Shown one piece after another: positions 7,772 to 17,037 of a stretch of DNA of 64,000 nt. This stretch comes from Collinsella sp. GTDB lineage: Bacteria > Actinomycetota > Coriobacteriia > Coriobacteriales > Coriobacteriaceae. How positions within the stretch are numbered: the stretch's first letter is position 1; each line of letters opens with the position of its first letter. The stretch covers positions 1-64,000 of the forward strand of contig JAHAGQ010000008.1 of the NCBI GenBank assembly GCA_018373675.1, in the 5' to 3' direction. The position numbers and the translations under genes were made by a program. The notes under the pieces were generated by a model that did no database searches, had not been told where the DNA came from, and was given only the letters and a program-made list of their open reading frames with translations.

Positions 7772-8683
7772 CTACGAACGCGCCGCGACCAGCAGCTCTG
7801 CCGTCGCCGCCCAACCGTCGACAATTTTGCCGCGCGTAACGAAAGCGTTCTCGCAGGCAGCCAGGAACTCGGGCGCGCCGGCGCTCGTCAGGCCATTCTC
7901 GACCAGGCAGAACGTGCCCACGTGATCGGCCATGTAGAAGTCGGACTCGGAATCGCCGAGCGCGAGCGTCTCCTCGCGCTCGATCCCCAGGTGCTCGCAG
8001 AAGCGCGCGATGGCAACGCCCTTGTTGAGACCCGCGGGGTTGATGTTGAATGCGCGACCGTCCTCGACGCGATCGAGCTCGAGCGTCGTCGGCTTGGACA
8101 GGTGAGTCAGATGGCCGTTGCAAGCCCAGATCAGACCGCAGCCGGCCTCGTCCAGGATGGCCTGAACCTCATCGTCGGGCACATCGCCGCGCATGCCGAC
8201 GGTGACCTCACGGTATTTGTAGCCGGTCGACATGTCGTTGTGATACTCGATCTTGTGCGGCCAGCGGGCGAGGATCTTCTCGCACACGCCGGTCTGCTCG
8301 ATCACCTGGTGCGGCGTGAGGCCGCAAGAGAAGTCGTAGGGCATGTCGCCGGTCAGATACTCCCAATCGTTGGCTTTGAGGTCGTACATGACCAGGCCGC
8401 CCATCTCGCCGATGTAGGAGTTGAGACCGAGCACGCGCGTGTCCTCGTGGATCATGGTACGGTTGCGGCCCGAGGTGGGAACCACCTGAATACCAGCGCG
8501 AGCGAGCGCCACGACGGCCTCGACGAGTTTGGTCGAGGGGTTGCCGTCGTTGTCGCGTAGCACGCACGAGCCGGGTGCGAGCATCGTGGCATCCAGGTCG
8601 GTAAAGACGTACTTGACCTTGGCCAAGCGCTCGCGCATCTCGCCCGAAAGCTCGGCAACGGTCGGCAGGATGTTGTGGGACAT
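7772..8683 (-). CDS. HAD-superfamily hydrolase (Cof-like)
   Basis: A predicted cytoplasmic phosphatase of the haloacid dehalogenase superfamily. Motif I is DLDATML with the nucleophile and acid/base aspartates; motif II is the T of VVPTSGRNR; motif IV is ALGDSESDFYM near the C terminus. A large cap domain lies between them, as in Cof/sucrose-phosphatase-type members. The substrate cannot be read from sequence. I choose the ATG at MSHNILPTV (303 aa) because GGAG lies eight bases upstream; an in-frame ATG 14 codons earlier has no such site. It lies between murE and murI, but there is no evidence that it acts in cell-wall synthesis. Confidence 0.82.
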   Translation of the reverse strand: MSHNILPTVAELSGEMRERLAKVKYVFTDLDATMLAPGSCVLRDNDGNPSTKLVEAVVALARAGIQVVPTSGRNRTMIHEDTRVLGLNSYIGEMGGLVMYDLKANDWEYLTGDMPYDFSCGLTPHQVIEQTGVCEKILARWPHKIEYHNDMSTGYKYREVTVGMRGDVPDDEVQAILDEAGCGLIWACNGHLTHLSKPTTLELDRVEDGRAFNINPAGLNKGVAIARFCEHLGIEREETLALGDSESDFYMADHVGTFCLVENGLTSAGAPEFLAACENAFVTRGKIVDGWAATAELLVAARS

Positions 8684-8790
8684 GGTTACTCCGTTTACGT
8701 AGAAGGGTTTGGACTTGGACGGCATGTTTTGATTGAGGGAACACGCTTATGGCGACAGCGCACTCAGGGCGCCGCCGCCATCATGGTTCA

Positions 8791-10353
8791 TTAGTCAAAC
8801 TGGGTAACATCGATCAGGCGATTGGCCAACGAAAGGTCGCTCTCGATGGGCACGAACTCGTCGCCCACGTGCATGAGCTCTTCGTCACCCTTTGCCAGCA
8901 GCAAGACAATGGTGGGAGCATCGGGGTTGACGTACTCCTCGCGCGCCGCCTTGAACGCCGCATGCACAGCGGCTTCGCGGTCGAGGATGATCTTGTTCGG
9001 CGTATCGTCGGGAACATGCTCGGCAAGCTCGCGACAGACCTTCATCGGGTCCTCGTGAGCTGGATCCTCGTTGGCAAAGATCATCAGGTCGGAATACGGT
9101 GCGGCCTCGCGCGGAAGCTGCTCGCGGCGCTCCTGCGCCTTGCCGCCGGCAGCGCCAAACAGCGCAATGACGGGGCTAGCGGGAAACGCGCGCTTCACCG
9201 ACGAGAAAAGCGAACGGAACGAAAGCTGGTTGTGCGCATAGTCGACGACGCAGATCACGCGGCCGTCCTTCGACTCCACGACCTCCATACGGCCCGGCAC
9301 ACGCAGTTTGGAGAGGCCCTTCTTGATAGCCTCGATACCGATGCCGATCTCGCGCGCAGCGGCGATAGCGACCAGCGCGTTTTCCACGTTAAAGTCGCCC
9401 GCGATGCCCAGCAGGACCTTCTCCCCCGTCTCGGACTCGTCGGCACACAGGCCATGCAAGTTGAACTCGATGCTAAAGCCGACCATGCGTACGTCGCTCG
9501 CCCACAGGCTTGCCTCGGGATGCTCGACGCCAACGGTCACCAAGCGCTCGGCCGTCGACGCTGCCTCTAGCACACGGTCAACCTCATCGGTGCCCAGATT
9601 CACCACGGCGGTCTTTGCCTGGTCAAAGATCCTAAGCTTGCTCTCAAAATAATCCTCAAACGTGGGGTGTTCGATCGGCGAGATGTGGTCGCGGCCGATG
9701 TTGAGGAAGCACGCCACGTCAAACGGCAGATTCTCGACGCGTTGGTACTTGAGCGCCTGGCTCGAAACCTCCATGACCATGGACTGGCGACCGGACGTGC
9801 GGCAGTTGGCGATATGGCGCCAGACCTCGGGGGCCTCGGGCGTAGTATTGGTGCTCTCGTAGCACTCGATGCCATCGTCGGTACTCACCGAGCCGATCAT
9901 GCCGCAGGACTCGCCCGCCGCTTTGATAATCGACTGGAGCATAAAAGCGGCCGTGGTCTTTCCCTTGGTACCGGTGATACCCACGATCTTGACGTCGTGG
10001 TCGGGACGGTCGTAGACCTCCGGCGGCAACAGGGCCATGGCCGTGCGAACACTATCAACAACCAGCATCGCAGCACCGCTCTCCTGCGCCAGCGGCTCCA
10101 GAGACTCGACCAGCGACTCCTCGCACACAAATGCGACGGCGCCCGCATCGAGCGCCATGCTCAAAAACGCGGGCTTAAAGGCAGCACCTTTGCAAAAGAA
10201 TACGTCACCTGCCGAGACCGCGCGCGAATCAAACGAGCAGCCGGTCACGGCACGCTCGTCAACCTGCTCTGATGAGCGCAGCTCGCCGCACACATCGAGA
10301 AGCTTGGCAAGCGTATCGACCGTGGTCACGGTCGCGGAATCCGAATGGTGCAT
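8791..10353 (-). CDS. murE: UDP-N-acetylmuramoyl-tripeptide synthetase (MurE)
   Basis: MurE adds the third amino acid to UDP-MurNAc-L-Ala-D-Glu. The Mur ligase P loop is GITGTKGKTTAA, and the central domain has NTTPEAPEVW and SSQALKYQR. The C-terminal domain has VVDYAHNQLSF and FGAAGGKAQERRE. The selectivity segment, residues 428-436, reads NEDPAHEDP instead of the DNPR motif of meso-diaminopimelate enzymes. It resembles the DNPA..DDP form known from the lysine enzyme of Staphylococcus aureus. I therefore infer Lys or Orn rather than DAP as substrate. AAAGG precedes the ATG. Length 520 aa. Confidence 0.92.
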   Translation of the reverse strand: MHHSDSATVTTVDTLAKLLDVCGELRSSEQVDERAVTGCSFDSRAVSAGDVFFCKGAAFKPAFLSMALDAGAVAFVCEESLVESLEPLAQESGAAMLVVDSVRTAMALLPPEVYDRPDHDVKIVGITGTKGKTTAAFMLQSIIKAAGESCGMIGSVSTDDGIECYESTNTTPEAPEVWRHIANCRTSGRQSMVMEVSSQALKYQRVENLPFDVACFLNIGRDHISPIEHPTFEDYFESKLRIFDQAKTAVVNLGTDEVDRVLEAASTAERLVTVGVEHPEASLWASDVRMVGFSIEFNLHGLCADESETGEKVLLGIAGDFNVENALVAIAAAREIGIGIEAIKKGLSKLRVPGRMEVVESKDGRVICVVDYAHNQLSFRSLFSSVKRAFPASPVIALFGAAGGKAQERREQLPREAAPYSDLMIFANEDPAHEDPMKVCRELAEHVPDDTPNKIILDREAAVHAAFKAAREEYVNPDAPTIVLLLAKGDEELMHVGDEFVPIESDLSLANRLIDVTQFD

Positions 10354-10412
10354 CTTTCACCTTTCTCAGCCATTTGGCAGGGACGGTTTTATAGTAACTG
10401 AAACGCACCCAC

Positions 10413-10439
10413 GCAAAAACGGCTCCCGGAGGAGCCGTT
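10413..10439 (-). terminator. Terminator after asnB
   Basis: A perfect nine-base stem AACGGCTCC/GGAGCCGTT with a four-base loop is followed by a short T run on the minus strand. It separates asnB from murE. Confidence 0.8.
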
Positions 10440-10464
10440 ACGCGCAGGCGTTCGTAAGCCGAGG

Positions 10465-12345
10465 CTAGGCAGCCTGAACAGCGGGCTGGTCCTCGTCGAT
10501 AAAGAAGCGCTTGTACCACACCAGGAACACGAGCGGCGTATAGATCTTGCGCTGGAAATCGCCCTTGCCCGCAAAGTGCAGATCGAGCAGGTGCATGAGC
10601 TCATCGGTATCGAAGAACTCGCTTGCCCACGGCGCGGTGAAGTACTCCTTGACATAGTCGTACCACTTTTGCTCGCGCAGCCAGTAGACAATCGGCACCG
10701 GGAAGCCCACCTTGGGACGGGTGGCCCACTCATCGGGCAGCGACTTGTTGGCAGCGTGGCGGAGTACCTGTTTGTTGCCGTTCTCGTTGATGCGGTAGCG
10801 GTCGGGAATGTGCTCGGCGAACTCCATGACTTTGCGGTCCAGGAAGGGCACGCGCAGCTCCAGCGAGTGCGCCATGCACATCTTGTCGGCCTTGAGCAGA
10901 ATGTCGCCCGGGAGCCACATGTTCATGTCCAGGTACTGCTTCTTGACCAGCTCGGGCTGACCCTTCACGCGCGCGTAGATGGGAGCGGCAAGCTCGAAGG
11001 CGCCGTCGCCGGTGTTGTACTCGGGCTTGAGCACGCCGTCGACCTCGCGCTCCGGCCATACCAGAGCCTGTCCCAGGAACGACTTCTCGGGGATCTCGGC
11101 ACCCTTGACCAGGAAGTTATGTCCCTTGAAGTACGGCATATGCAGCGCCAGGTTACCGAGCGCGCGACGGATGGGCAGCGGCACCATCTTTTTGTACTTG
11201 CGCACCGGGACCGTGTCCTCGTAGTAGGCGTAGCCGCCGAAGAGCTCGTCGGCACCTTCGCCCGAAAGCACGACGGTGACGTCCTTGCGGGCCATCTCGG
11301 CCAAGAACCACAGCGGCACGGAAGACAAGTTGGACTGCGGCTCGTCCATGTGATACTGGATGTCCTCGAGCGCACCGAAGAACTCGTCGGCGGTAATCAT
11401 CTTGCGAACGTTCTCGACGCCGAGCTTATCGGAAAGCTCCTTGGCGTAGTTGGTCTCGTTGAAGTTCTTGTAGTCAAAGCCCACCGAGAAGGTCTTGTCG
11501 GGCATGAGGCAAGCGGCGATGTAGCTGGAGTCGACGCCACCGGAGAGGAACGACGCGACCTTGACGTCGGCGATGCGATGGGCCTCGACGCTCTCGTGCA
11601 CGACCTCGTCCAGCTCGTCGACGTACTCCTCGAACGGCTTCTCGACGGCAGAGTAATCGCAATCCCAGTAGCGCTCGATGTTCATCTTGCCGGTCGGGAT
11701 ATCGACGGTAAAGTAGTGCGCCGGCGGCAGCTTGTAGACACCCTCGAAGAAGGTCTCCTCGGTTGCCGAATACTGCAGCGTCATGTACGGACGCAGGGCC
11801 TTTTTGTTGACCGCCTTGTGGAAGTGCGGGTAGTCCAGGAAGCTCTTGATCTCGGAACCAAAGAGCACGCCCGGAGCGCCGTCGCCCGCATCGGCCATGG
11901 GATAGTAGTAAAGCGGCTTGATGCCAAAGATGTCACGGGCGCCAAAAAGCTTGTTCTTCTTTTTGTCCCAGATGACGAAGGCGTACATACCGCGCAGGCG
12001 ATCGAGGACGGCCTCGCCCCACTCCTCGTAGCCGTGCAGGAGGCTCTCGGTGTCGGCGCCGCAGTGGAACTTGTAGCCCTTGGCCTCGAGCTCGGAACGG
12101 AGTTCTTGGAAGTTGTAGATCTCGCCGTTGAAGACAATGACGACGCTACCGTCCTCGTTGGCCATGGGTTGGGCGCCAGCCTCGGTCAGGTCGAGGATCG
12201 ACAAGCGGCGGAAGCCGAGGGCAACGCGGCCGTCGATAAACTGACCGCCCATGTCGGGACCGCGATGGACGATGCGGTCCATCATCTTGGTGAGCACCTC
12301 GGATTGGTTATCCGTCCCACCGACAAAACCGACAAAACCGCACAT
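10465..12345 (-). CDS. asnB: Asparagine synthase (glutamine-hydrolysing)
   Basis: AsnB converts aspartate, glutamine and ATP to asparagine. The class II amidotransferase domain begins with the Cys2 nucleophile (MCGFVGFVGG) and contains the R..LSILDLTEAGAQPM and GEIYNFQELR segments. The synthetase domain has the ATP pyrophosphatase loop SFLSGGVDSSYIAA and SGEGADELFGGYAYY. Length 626 aa is typical of the Gram-positive AsnB form. The start must be the MCGF methionine so that Cys2 becomes the N-terminal residue. It is monocistronic, with a TATACT box about 50 bases upstream (minus strand) but no good -35. Confidence 0.95.
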   Translation of the reverse strand: MCGFVGFVGGTDNQSEVLTKMMDRIVHRGPDMGGQFIDGRVALGFRRLSILDLTEAGAQPMANEDGSVVIVFNGEIYNFQELRSELEAKGYKFHCGADTESLLHGYEEWGEAVLDRLRGMYAFVIWDKKKNKLFGARDIFGIKPLYYYPMADAGDGAPGVLFGSEIKSFLDYPHFHKAVNKKALRPYMTLQYSATEETFFEGVYKLPPAHYFTVDIPTGKMNIERYWDCDYSAVEKPFEEYVDELDEVVHESVEAHRIADVKVASFLSGGVDSSYIAACLMPDKTFSVGFDYKNFNETNYAKELSDKLGVENVRKMITADEFFGALEDIQYHMDEPQSNLSSVPLWFLAEMARKDVTVVLSGEGADELFGGYAYYEDTVPVRKYKKMVPLPIRRALGNLALHMPYFKGHNFLVKGAEIPEKSFLGQALVWPEREVDGVLKPEYNTGDGAFELAAPIYARVKGQPELVKKQYLDMNMWLPGDILLKADKMCMAHSLELRVPFLDRKVMEFAEHIPDRYRINENGNKQVLRHAANKSLPDEWATRPKVGFPVPIVYWLREQKWYDYVKEYFTAPWASEFFDTDELMHLLDLHFAGKGDFQRKIYTPLVFLVWYKRFFIDEDQPAVQAA

Positions 12346-12513
12346 ATACTATCCCCTCTGCTGTTGCTGGGCATCAAATCGAATCAGTAGCTTTTGAGTA
12401 TACCCGAGGGCGTAAAGAGGGGCGGAATGTTCAGGCAATCTCAACTGAATCAGCTCCGCTGTGACACGCACCGGTTACCTTTAATGGATATGAGGTGAAT
12501 GGGGCGATTGTTT

Positions 12514-12522
12514 TGCTATACT
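12514..12522 (+). promoter_or_regulatory. Extended -10 promoter of tRNA-Val
   Basis: TGCTATACT is an extended -10 element located 11 bases before the mature tRNA-Val 5' end. No clear -35 is present, as is common for extended -10 promoters. Confidence 0.55.
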
Positions 12523-12532
12523 CTCTCCGCAC

Positions 12533-12608
12533 GGGCGATTGGCGCAACGGTTAGCGCAGGTGCTTTACACGCACAAGGCTGGGGGTTCGAATCCCTCATC
12601 GCCCACCA
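12533..12608 (+). tRNA. tRNA-Val (anticodon TAC)
   Basis: Acceptor stem GGGCGAT pairs with ATCGCCC, followed by A and an encoded CCA. The anticodon loop TTTACAC gives TAC, for valine. The T arm contains GGTTCGAATCC. It is 76 nt including CCA. The 3' end is duplicated 185 bases downstream. Confidence 0.96.
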
Positions 12609-12866
12609 CTGAATTGTTAGGCTCCCAGCAATGGGAGCCTTTCTTTTTTGGGCCCATCGCAGAGGGATTCGAACCCGCCAGGGTGCGGAGCTGAGGAAAC
12701 GCGAAGCGTTTTCCAGCGCAGCACGCGAGGAGCGAAGTGACGAAGCGAAAGCGGGCGGCGTCAGCCGCACGCGACATCCCTCATCGCCCACCACCGAATT
12801 GGAAACGGTCCTCGCAAGGGGACCATTTTTGTTTGTGCCCATCGCAGAGGGATTCGAGCCCGCCAG
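12591..12866 (+). repeat. 185-bp tandem duplication of the tRNA-Val 3' end
   Basis: The 26-base tract at 12591-12616 (last T-arm and acceptor bases, CCA and GAATTG) recurs at 12776-12801 with one mismatch. A second shared tract at 12653-12681 recurs at 12838-12866, also with one mismatch. Both pairs are exactly 185 bases apart. Each unit carries its own terminator-like hairpin between the two tracts. This looks like repeated recombination at the tRNA 3' end, a common attachment site, but no integrase gene is present. Confidence 0.75.
12620..12650 (+). terminator. Terminator after tRNA-Val
   Basis: GGCTCCC and GGGAGCC pair around AGCAAT and are followed by TTTCTTTTTT. A second, related hairpin (GGTCC...GGGACC then ATTTTTG) lies at about 12808-12832 in the duplicated unit. 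Confidence 0.85.
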
Positions 12867-13219
12867 CACGTCTGTCACAAAGGCCGTGGCCAAATAATGG
12901 CAAAAATGAGTACTGCTGCTTTGTTTGCAACATATAAAAAGATAGTATTTGCTTAAGTTACGCAACATATGTCCATTATAAGGACTAACAGTCAGATCAA
13001 AATCATGCTTTCATCGCCATTTCGACTTGCTATCTGGCCTTATTAGTTCAAAATTGCTGCTACCAAATCGGTAACAGTACTCATATTTGATGTTTTTTGA
13101 CCAGCAGGTCTCCCTGTCTTAGCAAATCTAAGGCAAAACGGGCTCCAGACCGCTGAATCATGCCGCATAGGGCACGTCCGCAGTCCGGAACCCGGTCCAA
13201 ATTGAGTTATTGCGCCGCG
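12867..13219. other. AT-rich intergenic stretch without a recognisable gene
   Basis: This stretch is visibly richer in A and T than its neighbours. I see no convincing reading frame. It contains an inverted pair (TGAGTACTG near 12907-12915 and CAGTACTCA near 13075-13083). It also has a 15-base tract at 12961-12975 that recurs exactly at 45217-45231 beside a decayed gene. It may be the worn remains of an element inserted at tRNA-Val. Confidence 0.5.
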
Positions 13220-14503
13220 TTAGCCCAAGACACCCGACAGGATCTCGATCAGACTGTCCACGTCGGCTTCCTCGCAGACGAGCGGCGGCAAGAAACGCAG
13301 CGTATGAGCACCCGTAGCGTTAATCACGGCACCGGCGGCCAGCGCGCGGGCAACAATATCATGCGCATCGCCCGCAGCATCATCCAAATCACAGCCGAGC
13401 ATCAAGCCGCGACCACGTACCTCGGTCACGTGCGGCAGCTTGGCGAGCTTTGCTTCCATATAGGCACCCACCTTGGCAGCATGGTCGGCATAATCGCCGC
13501 GCACAAGCGCGGAGAGCGTCGCGGCGCACGCCGCGACGGCCAAGCAGCTACCGCCAAAGGTCGAGCCGTGGTCGCCCGGCTTAAACACGTCGGCAATCTC
13601 CTTCTTTGCCACGACGGCACCCATGGGCACGCCATCGGCAATGCCCTTGGCTAGGCTCATGATGTCGGGCTCCACGCCATAGGTTTGGAATGCAAACGGC
13701 TTGCCGGAGCGGAAGATGCCGCACTGGACCTCGTCGGCGATAAGCACGGCGCCCACTTCGTGTGCCAGGTCGCGCGCTGCCGCCATAAACTCCTCGGTCA
13801 TGGGGTGCACGCCACTCTCACCCTGGATCGGCTCGAGCATCACGGCACAAATCTCGCTCCCCAGCTGCTTAAAGATCGCACGCAGCTCGTCCACATCGTT
13901 GGGCGTGCAGGCCACAAAGCCACCCGGCAGCGGGCGGAAGCTGTCCTGCAGCCAATCCTGCATGGTAGCGGCAATGGTCTCGAGCGTACGGCCGTGGAAG
14001 CCGCCGCGCATGCACACGATGGTGTTGCCGCCATTACCGGCACGCTTGGCGTACAGGCGCGCGAGCTTCATCGAGCCCTCGTTGGCCTCGGCGCCAGAGT
14101 TGGCAAAGAAGGTCTCCCAAACCTGCTCATCCGCAGCCGGGGCACCAAGAGCAGCTGCCGTGGTCTCATCGCCGGCGACAATGGCATCGGCAAGCACGCG
14201 CGCACCATCTACGTCGTCGTTAGCAAGCTTGGACAGCAGCGCCGCGACCTGTCCGCGCTGCTCGATGTAGAAGTAATTGGAGACATGCATGAGCTTTTTG
14301 GTCTGTGCCTCGAGCGCCGAGAGCACGGCCGGGTCGCCATGACCTAAGCTGCACACGCCGATGCCGGCAAGAAAGTCGAGGTACTCACGGCCATCGTCGC
14401 CGGTGAGCTTCATGCCGTGACCCTCGACAAACTCGACCGGAGAGCGGCCAAAGGTATGCATAACGTAATGGGATTCAAGCGATTGCTGAGCTGCAAGTGA
14501 CAT
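13220..14503 (-). CDS. argD: Acetylornithine aminotransferase
   Basis: ArgD is a PLP-dependent class III aminotransferase converting N-acetylglutamate semialdehyde to N-acetylornithine. Visible features are GIGVCSLGHGDPAV, FFANSGAEANEGSMKLAR, the PLP-aspartate segment VLIADEVQCGIFR and the PLP lysine in IMSLAKGIADGVPMG. Length 427 aa is slightly longer than usual because of an insert in the small domain around the DEQVWETFF region. AAAGG precedes the ATG. It is last in the argCJBD cluster. Confidence 0.93.
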   Translation of the reverse strand: MSLAAQQSLESHYVMHTFGRSPVEFVEGHGMKLTGDDGREYLDFLAGIGVCSLGHGDPAVLSALEAQTKKLMHVSNYFYIEQRGQVAALLSKLANDDVDGARVLADAIVAGDETTAAALGAPAADEQVWETFFANSGAEANEGSMKLARLYAKRAGNGGNTIVCMRGGFHGRTLETIAATMQDWLQDSFRPLPGGFVACTPNDVDELRAIFKQLGSEICAVMLEPIQGESGVHPMTEEFMAAARDLAHEVGAVLIADEVQCGIFRSGKPFAFQTYGVEPDIMSLAKGIADGVPMGAVVAKKEIADVFKPGDHGSTFGGSCLAVAACAATLSALVRGDYADHAAKVGAYMEAKLAKLPHVTEVRGRGLMLGCDLDDAAGDAHDIVARALAAGAVINATGAHTLRFLPPLVCEEADVDSLIEILSGVLG

Positions 14504-14572
14504 GAGATGCCTTTCGTTGGGCGCCAGACGGCGCGGGGCTATGGGTGCAGGAATGGGGCGGCTGCGGGTCAG

Positions 14573-15553
14573 CTAGACCGTCTGAAGCTTCTCGACCTCG
14601 TCAAGGTTCTCGGTCAGACGCGCAGCAAACGTCGAAAGCGGATGCGGATGCGTATCGAACTCGTAAGCCGTCTCGGTGGAATGAATCACGGTGCCGACGC
14701 CGGCATCGGTCAGCAGCTCCAGGAGCAGCGAATGCGGCGTAGTACCGTTAATGATGTGGGCACGAAATACGCCGCCGGTAAGCGCATCGACGGCCGCACG
14801 CAGCTTGGGAATCATGCCCTTATCGACCTCGCCGCCGTAGAGCATTTCGTTAACCTCGTCGAGCGTTAGGTTGGAGATAAGCGAGTCCTTGTCGCTAAAG
14901 TCCTTGTACAGACCATCGACATCGGTCAAAAAGATCGCCTTATGCGCGTGGAGCGCCGCGGCAACGGCACCGGCGGCGGTATCGGCGTTGATGTTGAAGA
15001 AACCGCCGTCCTCCCCCGCCGCGACGGTAGCGATGACGGGGATGTACTCGCTATCGAGTAAGCGCTCGATATAGTCGGTGTTGACGTGCGTCACTTTGCC
15101 CACGCGACCGAGCTCGGGGTCGAGCGGCTCGGCGATGAGCGTGCCGGCATCGCTGCCCGACACGCCCACGGCCAGGTTGCCGTGGTGGTTGATGGCAGCA
15201 ACCAGCTCCTGGTTAACCTTGCCGCCCAGCACCTCGCGCACGATATCCATAGTCGCCGGCGTGGTCACGCGCTGGCCGTTCTTAAACTCGACGGGAATAT
15301 CGTAATGGCTCAGCGCCTCGTTGATAGCCTTGCCGCCGCCGTGCACGATGACGGGGCGCATACCGATGATCTTGAGCAAAACGATGTCGCTCATCACGTC
15401 GCGGCGCAGCTGCTCATCAACCATGGCGGCTCCGCCATATTTGATAACAACCGTCTTGCCGGTCAGGTTCTTAATCCACGGCAGCGCTTCGAACAGCAGC
15501 TGCGCGGTTGCTTCGTTGGATTCGCTCGAACGACAATCGCGTGCGAATTTCAT
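14573..15553 (-). CDS. argB: Acetylglutamate kinase
   Basis: ArgB phosphorylates N-acetylglutamate, the second step of arginine synthesis. It is an amino-acid-kinase-fold protein: VIKYGGAAMVDEQLRRDV, the second glycine loop IVHGGGKAINEAL, then NINADTAAGAVAAALHA and MIPKLRAAVDALTGGV. Length is 326 aa from the MKFARDCRSS methionine, which has GAGG upstream; an ATG 20 codons earlier overlaps the space before argJ. Its N-terminal helix could be the regulatory arm seen in arginine-inhibited hexameric kinases, but that is inference. Confidence 0.93.
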   Translation of the reverse strand: MKFARDCRSSESNEATAQLLFEALPWIKNLTGKTVVIKYGGAAMVDEQLRRDVMSDIVLLKIIGMRPVIVHGGGKAINEALSHYDIPVEFKNGQRVTTPATMDIVREVLGGKVNQELVAAINHHGNLAVGVSGSDAGTLIAEPLDPELGRVGKVTHVNTDYIERLLDSEYIPVIATVAAGEDGGFFNINADTAAGAVAAALHAHKAIFLTDVDGLYKDFSDKDSLISNLTLDEVNEMLYGGEVDKGMIPKLRAAVDALTGGVFRAHIINGTTPHSLLLELLTDAGVGTVIHSTETAYEFDTHPHPLSTFAARLTENLDEVEKLQTV

Positions 15554-15634
15554 AATCTGCCTCGTCTTTCGTATCGTTATCGCGCCGTGCTCCGCTGTCC
15601 GCAATCGCGGCAAGATGCGCAGCGTGCCCGGAAT

Positions 15635-16903
15635 CTAGGAACGGTAGTCGCCGTTGATGGAGATGTACTCATGCGTGAGGTCGCAGGTCCACACGGTCGT
15701 TGCCGCGTCGCCTGCGCCCAAGTCGGCCGAGATCACGATCTCGGGCGCCTCGAAACGTCGTAGAGCCTCGTCCTCGTCAAAGGGAACAGTCAGACCGTCG
15801 CGACAGACAGGCATGCCCATCATGTCAATGGAAACGTCTTCCTGATTAAACATCACGCCGCACTTACCGAGTGCCATGGCGACGCGGCCCCAGTTGCAGT
15901 CGTGGCCGGCGATGCAGGTCTTAACGAGCGGCGAGTTGGCGACGGCACGGGCGGCGATATCGGCCTCCTCGTCGTTCACGGCGCCGGTAACGTTGACCGT
16001 AACAAGCTTGGATGCGCCCTCGCCATCGGCGGCGATATTGCGCGCCAGGCTCTCGCACACCTCGTGCACGGCAAATGCCAACTCGTCAAAGGCATCGGAG
16101 CCCTCGACGATAGGCTCGGCATCTGCGGCAGCGGCGCCGGAGGCAAGCATGATGCAGGTGTCGTTGGTCGAGGTGTCGGAATCGACCGTTACCTTGTTAA
16201 AGGTCTGCTTGACGGTCGAGAGCAGCAGGGCATGAAGTGCCGCAGGCTCGACGGGGGCATCGGTGGTGATAACTGCGATCATGGTGGCCATATTGGGCAT
16301 GATCATGCCCGAGCCCTTGCACATTCCGCCTACCGTATAGACATTGCCCGCATGACCCGCAGCCTCGCTGACATAGGACACGGCGTACTCCTTGGAGTGC
16401 GTGTCAGTCGTCATGATGGCGCGAGCGGCATCGGCGCCACCGTGGGCGGAGAGCGCCTCGTAGGCAGCAGGAATGGCGGTCTCAAACGTGTCGATCGGCA
16501 GAATCTGGCCAATCACGCCCGTGGAGGCAACCAGAATCTGCTGGGGCTCGCAGCCGATGACCTGCGACGCGATGTTGCATGTCTCGCGCGCACAGGCTAG
16601 GCCGGTCTCGCCCGTGGCGGCATTCGCATTGCCGGAGTTGATTGAAACACCGGCGATAATGCCATAGCCCTTGTCCGCACCGCCCAGGTTGGCACGGCTC
16701 ACCTGCACGGGCGCCGCACAAAAGCGGTTGGTCGTAAACACGCCGGCGCCGGGACAGGGTTTATCAGGCACGACGAGCGCATAGTCCAAGCGCTCGGGAT
16801 TCTTCCGGAATCCAGCGTGGATGCCCGCAGCTTTAAAACCAGCCGCAGCCGTAACGCCACCCTCGACGGCGCGAATCTTGATATCAAACAGCTCGGTATT
16901 CAT
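15635..16903 (-). CDS. argJ: Bifunctional ornithine acetyltransferase/N-acetylglutamate synthase
   Basis: ArgJ transfers the acetyl group from N-acetylornithine to glutamate, recycling it. The precursor self-cleaves before a threonine; that site is visible in PNMATMIAVITTDAPV. Other features are GAGVFTTNRFCAAPV near the start, NSGNANAATGETG and the C-terminal GRVAMALGKCGV segment. Length 422 aa is normal. It lies between argC and argB in the same orientation. Its presence explains why no argE is needed. Whether it also makes acetylglutamate from acetyl-CoA cannot be read here. Confidence 0.94.
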   Translation of the reverse strand: MNTELFDIKIRAVEGGVTAAAGFKAAGIHAGFRKNPERLDYALVVPDKPCPGAGVFTTNRFCAAPVQVSRANLGGADKGYGIIAGVSINSGNANAATGETGLACARETCNIASQVIGCEPQQILVASTGVIGQILPIDTFETAIPAAYEALSAHGGADAARAIMTTDTHSKEYAVSYVSEAAGHAGNVYTVGGMCKGSGMIMPNMATMIAVITTDAPVEPAALHALLLSTVKQTFNKVTVDSDTSTNDTCIMLASGAAAADAEPIVEGSDAFDELAFAVHEVCESLARNIAADGEGASKLVTVNVTGAVNDEEADIAARAVANSPLVKTCIAGHDCNWGRVAMALGKCGVMFNQEDVSIDMMGMPVCRDGLTVPFDEDEALRRFEAPEIVISADLGAGDAATTVWTCDLTHEYISINGDYRS

Positions 16904-17037
16904 CGTCTTTATGACTCCTTATGTCAAACAAAAAACGGACATCGGTTGGTGCGCCATGCCAGTCGTAATCATGAGACCAGCTTAAGAGTGGCGCCCCACT
17001 CGATGCCCGACTACCAAATCGTTAACAATCGAATGTG

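Noticed and set aside
12516..12968. Minus- and plus-strand frames over the tRNA-Val repeats
   Set aside because: They run through a tRNA, two terminators and duplicated DNA and have no domain pattern.
12533..13219. Intact integrated element at tRNA-Val
   Set aside because: No integrase, excisionase or other element gene is present; only duplicated tRNA ends and AT-rich DNA remain.
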